From Cyclina sinensis (lineage: Eukaryota; Mollusca; Bivalvia; Venerida; Veneridae), in assembly GCA_012932295.1 (NCBI GenBank), contig JAAONU010000004.1, positions 23,382,872 to 23,446,871 on the forward strand: a stretch of DNA of 64,000 bases, written 5' to 3'. The notes under the pieces are model-generated. The model did not search any database. It was not told the origin of the DNA and was given only the letters and a program-made list of their open reading frames with translations. The position numbers were made by a program, and so were the translations under genes. Position 1 is the stretch's first letter. Every line of letters starts with the position of its first letter. This document shows, piece after piece, positions 52,605-62,370 of this stretch.

Positions 52605-52656
<52 letters not shown>
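52605..52656. repeat. 52-nt poly(A) tract
   Basis: Uninterrupted A run, the longest homopolymer in the window. It could be the 3' tail of a retroposed sequence whose body is the preceding tandem repeat, but no target duplication or reverse-transcriptase remnant was found. Its true length is uncertain in any assembly. Confidence 0.95.
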
Positions 52657-52657
<1 letters not shown>

Positions 52658-54041
52658 ATTGAATCCTGATAGTGATACTCCTGCAAACAATTTTTTTCCA
52701 GAAAGTAGATATATTTTTTCAATGCCTTTATGTTTTAATCACAGTTTACTAGAAATAAAAAAGGAATCCCGAAATTGTTCTTGTACAGTAAAAACATGAA
52801 ATAATTATTAACCAATACAGCTACTAAAATCTCGTAAATGATAAATTATATTATAGAAATGGACGAAATTTATAGTATTTAAATACTACGGTTGGAAAAT
52901 AAAATAATTGATTGCGATTTGGAATGTATCCGATCATGTGTCAACTAAATTACGCGATCCACGTGTGCAAATTTTTTTTTACCAGTCTCGCAATTTCTAC
53001 CATCTTTTTTGACTTATAATAAGGAAATGTCTATCTTTTATTCCAGTTACTTGAAAATATCCGTAAATATCGTATACAAAACAATTGATACGATCACAGA
53101 TTGTCACAAATTACAAACCATAATGAAGGACCCAGGATATGTTTCGTCACTTTAAAACGACAGTGCACATTAAAAAGTGTTATATATTACTCAGCCTGTA
53201 TTTGAGCAAGTCTTAAAGCAGGTTATTGAAAAATGATAGACAGATTGTATTTTTCTGCATTTTCTTGGTGTTGACAGTTTCTTCTAAGGCACATAAACTT
53301 AAATATATCAAGGTGCAGTTTCAGAACAGGGCAATATTCTATTATTATTACAAAGGGGAATTGCTTAAAGATATCTAGTAATCAAAATTATATCTGTTTT
53401 GTCATTGTCATTTAGACAGAAGATGTTCGCAAGAAAAGCAGTTTTCTTAAAATTTCAAGACATAAACAATGCAACAAAGAAAATAAAAAATAATATTCCT
53501 ATCAACTGTTCTTTTAACTATGTATTTTACGCAATTCAGTATCTATGTTGTTGGCAGTGTAACATCGTATTTTACAACCCCGAACATATCTGACTTATTC
53601 CCATTATTAACAGTTTGATCTGGAAAATCGGTTCCGAAGAAAGGAAAATCCCGCTTTTATCTCAGTAGATCTATATCAGTATGTGTACAGAATATGTACT
53701 TTCTTGAGTCTTACGGCTTAAGTCATTTTTATTTCGTTTTTTGTGTGTGTGTGCAGTTTCGTTGAATTACAAAATCGCACAAGGCACCGATCAATTGATA
53801 CCATTATAAACCAGGCACGGATTCAATATATCACAGAGTTTGAATATTTTCTTTGCCATAAAGTTCTTAAAGTATGAATAAATGAAGGTTATTTCACATG
53901 ATTGTTCCTTTGGAGATATATTTGGATGGGTGTACGGCCAGAAAATACATACTCGTTAGAAGAATCAATTTACATCTCGTATTGTATAGAACAACTGTAA
54001 ACAAATTTTATTCAATATTTATTTTCATTAATATCCTATCA

Positions 54042-54096
54042 AAAAACAAACAAACAAAAAACAAAAACAAAAAAACAAACAAACAAACAAACAAAA
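54042..54096. repeat. AAAC/AAAAC microsatellite
   Basis: CAAA and CAAAAA units in tandem. Short open frames through it on both strands are artefacts. Confidence 0.95.
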
Positions 54097-54733
54097 CAGA
54101 CATTTTATTGCCAAATAGCAAATTGGCAATTTAGAAGTATGAAAGCTTAACATCCTTATGTTTGCTAGCCATGAATAAAGCAAACAATGCAAATACATAA
54201 AAATCATACAAATGGACAAAAATGTTTTTTTCTTTTAACTGTGCATTGTGACATAAAACCACCAAAAGTACATAAAATACTTTCTAAAAAAATTTAACCC
54301 GTTCACATTACTAAAGTAATGCACAAATGATTACAACATTATTTTCATAAATAATCTGAAAACAGATATCAGTGATTTAACGAAGTCGTCTCAGTATACT
54401 CATGACTTACTGGTAATGTAAACATCTCAACCATATTTAATGTTAAACAGGTGATGATAATGAAATAATTAATGTGTGGTTTTAGTTCCCATCATATTTT
54501 AGTACTTCTAATCAGATTCTTTAGAGCTTTAGAACTTAGACTAACGTTTACGAGAGTACTCATTTACATTCACAGAGCCACCACTAATATGACCACAACA
54601 TAGAATAGCGTACGGATTCACACTTTGACGATATTAGTGTATTTCCACTGATTTGTCCTTGTTTTCTTCCGAGTACACAGTTGTCATAGGAGCTTTTTTT
54701 AAACCTCTTTTTGAGTTTGAAAGCACTACATCA

Positions 54734-55420
54734 CTAGTATGTTTGATGCCTGTTCTTGTTGAATAGATGCGACAGAGTATTCGCCGTCTGTACATTTTTC
54801 CAACCAGCCCGATGGGCAATCTCGATTGACGGCCGAGCAGCCTGTACAAATTTAGTAACGAAAATGTTTGTTTTTTCTTCAGGTTGGTTAACGTTTCTCC
54901 CCTTAAGCTCTCTTTCTTCAGCCAAAACATTCATTATTCTTCCCAGTTTGTCCTTCCCTACGGGACAACTACTATGCCAAACATCTGAGATAGGCGATGT
55001 AATACTTTGCCGTTAAAACTTTGTCTCCGGGCCCAAGAAATCAGATGGTCGATGATCTCTGTAGGTTTTATATATTTTTACTGGACAACATGGGTTCCCC
55101 GGCCTCGCATAAGCCTTTGCCTTCACCTTTCTTTCAGCTGTTGATTTGCGCCACTTTGCGCTTTTTTCTTCTTTCTGAGAGAAATTAATTTAATTCTAGT
55201 AAGGCAAATTTGGTGAAACTTTTTCCTACAAAATATTCAAGCTTATTATATAGTAAATTCAAAGCCAAAAGGATCAACAACTGTTGTTCCTTTTTTATTT
55301 TAACAATATTGTGACATCACCACATCCGAAAAGTCCTTATTCCTCAGTTGCTCTGTCTCATCTCCTGTCAATATTTCGGCTTGGTGATTCTTGTTTCCCA
55401 TTCCTGATGATTTAAGGACC
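54734..55420 (-). pseudogene. Degenerate Crypton / DUF3504-type tyrosine recombinase
   Basis: On the minus strand, 55,300-55,425 reads KSSGMGNKNHQAEILTGDET, resembling the N-terminal start of the DUF3504 domain (LKA-GKGN-(P)-A-LT-EE). After a ~110-bp gap, 55,189-54,734 forms one reading frame. It contains AYARPGNPCCPVKIYKTYRD, PSDFLGPETKF, an in-frame TAA, PISDVWHSSCPVGKDKLGRI and ARPSIEIAHRAGWKNVQTAN. These match the family's 'RxGNP-CPV--YK-Y--RP', 'P-FYLAVN' and 'I-GHKNVQS-N-YS' motifs. The family recombines DNA with an active-site Tyr plus R/H/R residues. Here the HSxRKT motif reads QPEEKT and the Tyr position in N-YSH is Leu; the segment with the first Arg is deleted. Clearly dead. Assigned from memory of the motif pattern, not a search. 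Confidence 0.65.
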
Positions 55421-56729
55421 TTAAATTAAGGTATTTCTTTTTTGACTCAAGAACACGATTGGAGTGAAAAAATATACTGTCGGGCCTGATACTAATCTTC
55501 ACAGGACCTTTAAGGTACCTATTAACAAAAATAAATGTCAGTGTGACACATTAATATATAATTGTATCGTAATAACTTTGCATGTAGTTTTTCATTCTGA
55601 TTGTGGACTTCAAGGATGTTAATTTTCTCAATTCTAATTTCAACAGTCCTAATCACAATAAACCCAAACTGACTATTTTTGTAAATAATGCATATAATTC
55701 TCTATTATTATTTTATTACTATTTGTTTCAAGTTATATATACTACAGTATTGTATGTTAGAAATATCGTATAAAAATAGTAACTATAATAACATAATAAA
55801 CTTAATTAATAAAATGGTATATAACTAAATGGTGTTCGGCTTCAGGCAGTTGGCCCAGTGAATTAAATGTGATTATGAAAATTCTTCAAAATCCTTGGAA
55901 ATGTATTTAAACAAATGCCATTTCTTACTATAATATATCAAAACAGTGGGAAATTATTTATTAATAGAACAGTAAATATACCGTTAAAAATTAACTTCAT
56001 AAATGGAGGCACTGCGATCATACATACGTGAGAAAAACACTCCTTCTGCTTACGTGCGGTAATGCTTTCTCCGTATTCTTGGCTTGCTAATAACTTTGAA
56101 ACTGGTTTATTGGAAATCGAAACAATTTCTTGGAAATGATCATTGTAGGCAGGCAACATGTTGCGCCTATGAGTAACTTCGCCATGTCAATTTCACGGAA
56201 TCCTTTTCATAGGATTATTAAGCGTCTAGAATTATATCATTGTTGTTTTATTATTAGGGTCTTTATTTCGATATTTAATCTGCCGCGTTTTACCGCTTTA
56301 AATATTAATACCAGAGACATAAAATACTTAACCAGCCAAACGCCCATAATTTTTGTTTTTGGCAAAAGCTCTGTTCAAAAAGAAACATATTCAGTCACGT
56401 AAATAGAAACAGTCAGTGAAAGTATTTTTGCTGAGAAAATAAGAAAAAGTTCATTTTGAGATATTTCGCTTTTCGCCATTCTATTATACAACACCAACTC
56501 TATATAAAGACTGATGTAACTGCATTTTTTTGTTTGTTTGGTTGTACTACCTACAACTTGACATTGAGCGATGGTTAAATAAGTATTATGCTGATTCATA
56601 TTCAGAAAAAGGCCAAGCATATACTTGTATAAAAAATAACGTGTTGGTAAATGTAACTATAAGTTTCGACAACAGTATACTTCTATGAGGTTGTAAATAG
56701 CTAACGAGATCATAAACGAGAAGGAAACC

Positions 56730-56754
56730 AATAATAATAATAATAATAATAATA
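56730..56754. repeat. AAT microsatellite
   Basis: Eight uninterrupted AAT units, at the place where unit D (about 48,350) has only CATCATCATAAT. This is a unit-specific expansion. Confidence 0.95.
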
Positions 56755-57055
56755 ACAACTAAAATAATAACAATAGAATACAGTTCTGTAGTGAGCATGA
56801 TTCTTTAGAAATATGTCTGTACTATATTCAATCTACGAACAAGTTATCACTGACCATGAAATTCCTGAAATGTCTTTTTAGTGTCAGTATTCCTTTGAAA
56901 CTGAGTATCGATTAAGCAAAATCTAATTTGACCTTTATTTCATACTTACTCTAAAAATAATTATCTTTTGGAATACATCATGTACATATCAACTCAGTTT
57001 GGTATGTATATTTAATGATTAAATTACTGACCTTTTGGTAGTCTATAGGCAGCAG

Positions 57056-57183
57056 CATTTTTATAATGTAAAATTCTTGTTTAGGCCTGAAAACGAATGA
57101 AAGTGTTTTTTTTCTGAATGCATGCTGAAGAGAACTTTCACCCGTTTTCAGGCCTAGACTACAATTTTACATGATAAAAATTC
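57056..57183. mobile_element. Imperfect foldback element
   Basis: Arms of about 50 bp (57,056-57,104 and 57,133-57,183) share TTTTTATAATGTAAAATT, TTAGGCCTGAAAACG and TGAAAGT in inverted orientation around a ~28-bp loop. It sits at the downstream edge of the D/E homology. No target duplication was recognised. Confidence 0.75.
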
Positions 57184-58596
57184 GTTACGTAAATTCAAAG
57201 TACAGCATTCGATCTTCGGTGCACAACATGATTGTTTGCAACTCTACAGATTTATTTTTGAAAAAAACTATTTTACCTTTCAAGCGATTGATTGTGGACA
57301 AAAAAATGGTCTGCGAGAGAGCAAAAACAGGAACGCGATGATGTAGTATCCTACCATTGTATTATGACAGTAAAAACAGAACTGAAGCTGCCTTCAGAGT
57401 GTCGGCGGTGGATATTGTGGTATATCAGAGGCAATAGCTCTATACGTACTGTTAGAATCAGGCTTATAATTAGATTTTACCGAGGCCTCATACTCGTAAT
57501 TTGTTCCTAATTTTGATCAAAATTGATTGCTGGAAAGTAAACAAAACAATTGCAGACGACCAAACAGACGCACGTACGACGGATGCCGGCCTTTCAACGA
57601 TTTGCAAAATACATTATGACCATTTATTAGTCAGGTGAGCTAAAGATACATTTGAATACTCAATTAATAAGATTTGCAAAACAATACATTTATTTTAGGT
57701 ACCAAGTATGAATTCGAACTTTTTTTTGCAAAGACTTCTAAAGCTTTAGTAAGGAAACAGATATTCTGCTTAAAGCAGAAAATCAACGAAATATAATTAA
57801 ACCAGTAACTAGTTTTCTTACAGATGGTATGTTTCATCTGAGTTCAGGAAACACATTTTAATCTATTCAACTGGCTCTCTGTGCATCATCCCTACATTTG
57901 TGGCACTAAGCAAACCTCTTAATCTGTCAGATATTTCACATCTGTTATCACATTTAAAGACACTAAAACAAGACTGTGACTCACTAGTAGGACATCTGAC
58001 GGCTTGTTATAGTTGCTTCAAAGTGCATGTTAAGTATGGCCTGCATTATCGAACGTGTCGGATTAAACAGTGCCGTTATGTGACGGCAAAAATAAGATTG
58101 ATGAAATAATTTCAAATTGTTATTTAATACGTTTAATCGTGTTTAGAATACATACATTTATTTTGCTGTATTCGCAATGATGGACTGTTTTGTCTGTATA
58201 CATAAGCATTATTATTTTCTGTCGACAGTCTCTATATTTGCAGGTTTCTGGAATGAAACACAACACTCAGACAAATGAGATAAACGTTTGTGGAACGTTC
58301 TTTTTATTCAAAAAAGTTGTGAATGACGGATTCACCTTATACCTTCACCTTGTAAACTAGTGTCTTTACCAAGAACCCGTGATGCTTTGGGGTATAAGTG
58401 TCCGTTCAGACAAACAAATCTGATGTGCTGAAAAATAATTTGAAGGTGCATTTCTCCTTGAAATCTACATAAGACAAGCAATCTGCTGTTTCCTTACTGT
58501 TATGAGTAGACTTGGTTTTGATTATTAGTAAATAAAAGTGAAATATTTAGTATTCTGACGTATATCATAAAAAAACCTTTACTTCGTTCTTCATTT
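57184..58596. other. Unassigned AT-rich stretch
   Basis: No coding frame, RNA gene or clear repeat seen. The short open frames at 57,292-57,510 and 57,900-58,109 show no recognisable domain. Confidence 0.4.
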
Positions 58597-58610
58597 GCGG
58601 GTTCTAATTC

Positions 58611-59150
58611 CACAACAGCGCTATTTGTGCAATGTGACAGCCGTAAAAGTTTCCCCGTACGTATAGCCAGTGTTGTCAAACTTCTAACGTCTGTCTTCGG
58701 TGTAGTGTGAGGTAGACACTTATATCCCGTTTTTTTTTCTTTTTTTTTCTTTTTTTTTTTTGGGGGGGGGGGGGGGGGGCACAACATTTTTGGGGTTGTT
58801 GCGATGACCGAGTGGTCTAAGGCGTTCTGACGTTGCATTGCTAGGCGGTTGGTGCCGTTCGGTGCGGGTTCTAATGCCACTGGGAACTTTATTATTTATA
58901 ATTCACAACAGTGCTTTTGTGCAATGCGGCGGCTGTAAAAAGTCTCCCCGTACATAAAATTAGTGTTGTCATACATCCAACGCCTGTCTCCGGTGTGGTG
59001 TGAGGTGGACATATATTCCGGTTATTTGCACAACCTTTTTTGGGGGTTGTTGCGATGGCCGAGTTGTCTAAGGTGTTCTAACTTTGCATAGCTAGGCGGC
59101 TAGTGCCGTTCGGTGCAGGTTCTAATCCATCTGGGAACTTGATTATTGAA
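58611..59150 (+). repeat. Two tandem 293-bp units, each with a tRNA-like SINE segment
   Basis: The CACAACAG start recurs at 58,611 and 58,904 (period 293). Both units carry GTGCAATG-G-C--C-GTAAAA, TCCCCGTAC, GTGTGAGGT-GACA and a tRNA-like segment (58,801-58,884 and 59,052-59,135). The segment has A-box-like GATGGCCGAGTGGTCTAAGG and B-box-like GGTTCTAATCC, closest in look to leucine/serine tRNAs. The tail end of another tRNA-like segment (GCGGGTTCTAATTCC) precedes the first unit, so the array was once longer. A single copy is at 7.1-7.3 kb. Confidence 0.75.
58730..58779. repeat. T/C tract joined to G18
   Basis: Thymines with single C interruptions switch to 18 G. The second unit and the 7-kb copy have only a short CGGTTAT...TTTTTGGGG at this place, so the tract is a local expansion in one monomer. 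Confidence 0.95.
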
Positions 59151-59159
59151 TGTCTGTTG

Positions 59160-60190
59160 TGCACATTAGTCACATCTTGTGGTCAGAATAGTATAGAGTT
59201 AGCGCCGTTTAGGTCACAACTGATCTAGGAATAACAAAACAAAATAAATTGTACTAAAGATGGCAAAGTTCTAAACAAAATACACTTTATTACAAATGGT
59301 CAATTTCTGTTCACTTGTCCATTTTTGATATGCGTATATAAGTGCATAAAATTGCTACGTTGCAAAAAGCATAAAAGCGTCTTTACAGTTTTCAATAACA
59401 GGTTGCCCTTCAATGAGTAAGTCAGTATTTTTGTAATAGATTAAATCCATTCACGGTCTTTCATAGACAGAATAGTTGGAAAATGCAAAGTCCATGTAAA
59501 ACAATGTTTCGACTTCAACAACTTCTCTTTGTGTGTGTCTGTATACGCAGTTGGCCGTCGCATCCACTCTCATTTGTTCGGATTATAGTGTTCGTTTTCA
59601 GGATATCGTTGAAGTTTTAATTGTGTATAACAAGTTTAAACTTTCACGGAGATCTTACAGATCTAGACAGTTATAAACAACAGCGTGATTTATCAAGCGT
59701 CTGGCTTATGTAATTTCTGATAGCTAAATGACCTGGAATCGTGATCGATAGTGTCGCAGCGCCTTTATAGCCCCACCTATAAACTATTCTGTTAACTGGC
59801 TGAAGAAACAGCGTAAAATAATTCATTCAAACGAAACCACAATTAAACTGAACACAATAAATAAATGTCTGCAGATCCACGCTAGAATTACTAGAAAATC
59901 TCTCAAAAATATATGTTTTTGTTCAGAAAGACGTTAACAGAACATCTGTTTATAATAAGCTTTTTAGCTGCATGTGGTTTACGGACCCAGACATCTATTT
60001 ATATAGGTAGTTTGCATCCTCTTGACACATTATTTCCCTTTCTAAACCAAACTTCCGACAAACAAGCTATCAACACAACTTAGTCCAAGTGGGACTAATA
60101 TACAGACAGATAGATGTAAACACATTTAAACAAACTTCTTTTTAGACTAGCAACCAACGTCTGGTTGAGATGCAGAAAAATGAAAAAGAA
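59160..60190. other. Unassigned AT-rich stretch
   Basis: Nothing coding or repetitive recognised. Confidence 0.4.
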
Positions 60191-60193
60191 AGT

Positions 60194-60279
60194 AGTAATA
60201 ATGATAATAATTATAATAATGTTATTATTAATAATGATACGACGATCAAAGACAGGAGTTCCCCCCCCCCCCCCTCCCC
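60194..60279. repeat. AAT microsatellite and C14 tract
   Basis: Interrupted AAT/ATT repeats to about 60,238, then 14 C with a T and five more C (60,261-60,280). Confidence 0.9.
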
Positions 60280-60616
60280 CGGGAAAAAAGGTAATGGTAG
60301 CTTGATATTTCCTTGATTATATGTGCCAAAACTGTTTGAAGTCAAGTGAACTGAACAATACGTCCATACGTCAAGGGATAATTTTATTATATGCCGTTTA
60401 TCTATTTGCATGGCTAGTAAAATGAACGTATTTCCAAATATGATGTTTCAAAACAATTCAATCTAGTGTTCTGTAACCATAGGTCACTACATCTTTTTAA
60501 GAAAAAGTATTTCAAAAATAGTTTCTAACCTTTTAATATTTGGATCTTATGCTCCAGTTGAACACCATAGGCATACTATAGTTCTGTTGTAAAATTGTAG
60601 GAGTTGTACACAGAAG

Positions 60617-60773
60617 CAAAATTAAGTAAAATTAACCAAAGGGCAATACTTTCGCCAAAAATGGTTGAATCGCAAAAGTCTTAGTATATGCACTTAATAA
60701 TGATCATTATGTTAAAGTTTAGTGAATACCACATCCAAAAATGTAGGAGGCGTTGCGCTAAGAAGAAATACTA
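60617..60773 (+). repeat. Host repeat left of the foldback transposon
   Basis: AAGTAAAATTAACCAAAGGG, CAATACTTTCGCC and later ATTATGTTAAAGTTTAGTGA recur at 62,089-62,200 as AAGTAAAATTGAACGAAGGG, CAATAACTCC and ATTATGTTAAAGTTTTATGA. The two flanks are thus successive monomers of a roughly 150-190-bp direct repeat, split by the transposon insertion. Confidence 0.7.
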
Positions 60774-62079
60774 AGATTTGTGAAGTTAGCGGCCTAGCGG
60801 CCTGGCGGCGTGAAGTTAGCGGCCTGGCGGCGTGAAGTTAGCGGCCTGGCGGCCTAGCGGCCTGGCGGCGTGAAGTTAGCGGCCTGGCGGCCTAGCGGCC
60901 TAAACTCAATATTTATCATAATTTATGTTTATCTTAAAAACGGCTTGAATTCGATTTTTACAGCATGCAATGTACATTTCAGGGATGATTAAGTAAAATA
61001 TCAACAAGAACTAGCTTTGATTTTTTTTAAGTTTTCGAAGCCTGGCGGCCTAGCGGCCTGGCGGCCTGGCAGCCTAGCGGCCTAAACTAAATATTTATCA
61101 TAATTTATGTTTATCTTAAAACGTCTTGAAATCGATTTTTTCAGCATGTAATGTACATTTCATGGGTGAATAAGCAAAATATTGATATTTTTGTTGATAT
61201 TATACTTAATCATCCCTGAAATGTACATTGCATGCTGTAAAAATCGAATTCAAGCCGTTTTTAAGATAAACATAAATTATGATAAATATTAAGTTTAGAA
61301 CGCCTAAAAAAAATCAAAGCTAGTTCTTGTTGATATTTTACTTAATCATCCCTGAAATGTACATTGCATGCTGTAAAAATCGAATTCAAGCCGTTTTTAA
61401 GATAAACATAAATTATGATAAATATTAAGTTAAGGCCGCTAGGCCGCCAGACTTCGAAAACTTAAAAAAAATCGAAGCTAGTTCTTGTTGATATTTTGCT
61501 TATTCACCCCTGAAATGTACATTACATGCTGAAAAAATCGATTTCAAGACGTTTTTAAGATAAACATAAATTATGATAAATTTTAAGTTTAGGCCGCCAG
61601 GTCGCTAGGCCGCCAGGCTTTGAAAAGTTAAAAAAAAAATCAAAGCTAGTTCTTGTTGATATTTTACTTAATCATCAACTGAAATGTAATTTACAAAGAG
61701 TACATGGGAGTAAATGTACAAAGAGATTCCGAGTCGTCTTTGCAGATAAGCTAGAACTTTGTTAAATAATTTATTTTAAAAAATAAAAGCTAAATCATGT
61801 CGATATCTTACTTATACACCCTTGCAATTTACATTATATGCTGTAAAAATAAATTTCAATCCGTTTTTAAGATCAACCTAAATTGTGATAAAGGCAGCCA
61901 TCTTCACGCCGCTAGGCCGCCAGGCCGCTTACTTCACGCCGCCAGGCCGCTAGGCCGCCAGGCCGCTAACTTCACGCCGCCAGGCCGCTAGGCCGCCAGG
62001 CCGCTAACTTCACGCCGCCAGGCCGCTAGGCCGCTAACTTCACGCCGCCAGGCCGCTAGGCCGCTAACTTCACAAATCT
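60774..62079. mobile_element. Foldback transposon with GC-rich tandem-repeat arms and 9-bp target duplication
   Basis: The 1306-bp element starts AGATTTGTGAAGTTAGCGGC and ends with its exact reverse complement, flanked by a perfect GAAATACTA (60,765-60,773 and 62,080-62,088). Outer arms are arrays of GCGGCCTGGCGGCCTA / GTGAAGTTA words (60,788-60,902) mirrored at 61,903-62,066. Inside, a ~130-bp AT-rich module (TATTTATCATAATTTATG, CTTGAA-TCGATTTTT, CATG-AATGTACATTTCA) occurs twice forward (60,905, 61,085) and about five times reversed (61,190-61,890), separated by shorter GC-rich blocks; the centre is near 61,190. No transposase is encoded. The architecture and 9-bp duplication resemble Drosophila FB elements, whose NOF partner is Mutator-related. 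Confidence 0.85.
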
Positions 62080-62088
62080 GAAATACTA

Positions 62089-62260
62089 AGTAAAATTGAA
62101 CGAAGGGCAATAACTCCAATAAATATAAGATTATTGCTAAAGCCAGAGCATGTGCACTGCGGCACTTTATAATGACAGTAATTATGTTAAAGTTTTATGA
62201 AAATCTAATGAGAATTGTAAGAATTACGCACAGAAGATGGGACGAACGGACGAATGAAAT
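62089..62260 (+). repeat. Host repeat right of the foldback transposon
   Basis: Continuation of the direct repeat seen at 60,617-60,773. It ends near TTACGCACAGAAGATGGGAC, resembling TTGTACACAGAAGC at the left monomer start. The following ACGAACGGACGAATGA is a short degenerate ACGA/ACGG run. Confidence 0.65.
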
Positions 62261-62370
62261 AACGAACAGGGGCATAAAACAGCGTAAAAGACATACTATT
62301 AGATGAAAGGAAACAATGACGTCCTTACATTTCTGCTTGATTGTTGACGTTAATGAAGCTAAAATCAAAC

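Larger units (their letters stand above)
46180..52985. repeat. Duplicated non-coding unit D
   Basis: Starts with the TTTTTAACCAGTCTGGCAAT phrase. 46,300-46,660 matches the heads of B, C and E. 47,154-47,465 matches A (1195-1460) and E (53,680-53,925), and 47,640-47,800 matches A (1660-1850). 48,190-48,530 matches E (56,585-57,055). The rest, including 48,540-50,400 and 51,400-52,400, shows no gene or recognisable repeat beyond the items listed separately. Confidence 0.7.
52986..57060. repeat. Duplicated non-coding unit E
   Basis: The head (ACCAGTCTCGCAATTTCTAC, then GATACGATCACAGATTGTCA) matches C and D. 53,236-53,430, 53,680-53,925 and 56,585-57,055 match the corresponding blocks in D, and the first two also match A. 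The Crypton remnant lies between the second and third matching blocks, in DNA with no counterpart recognised in D. 54,150-54,700 and 55,450-56,580 otherwise show no feature. Confidence 0.65.

Noticed and set aside
54634..54930. 98-codon minus-strand frame
   Set aside because: Wrong frame over the Crypton fossil; the homologous frame is the one ending at 54,734.
58801..59135. Two possible tRNA-Leu/Ser genes
   Set aside because: Imperfect acceptor pairing, diverged boxes and embedding in tandem 293-bp repeats indicate SINE segments, not tRNA genes.
61797..61991. Frame ending in repeated AARPxGR
   Set aside because: Translation of the GC-rich foldback array.
60788..62066. CRISPR-like array
   Set aside because: The regular words are GC-rich and mirrored in two orientations with no unique spacers, in eukaryotic DNA; it is a foldback transposon.
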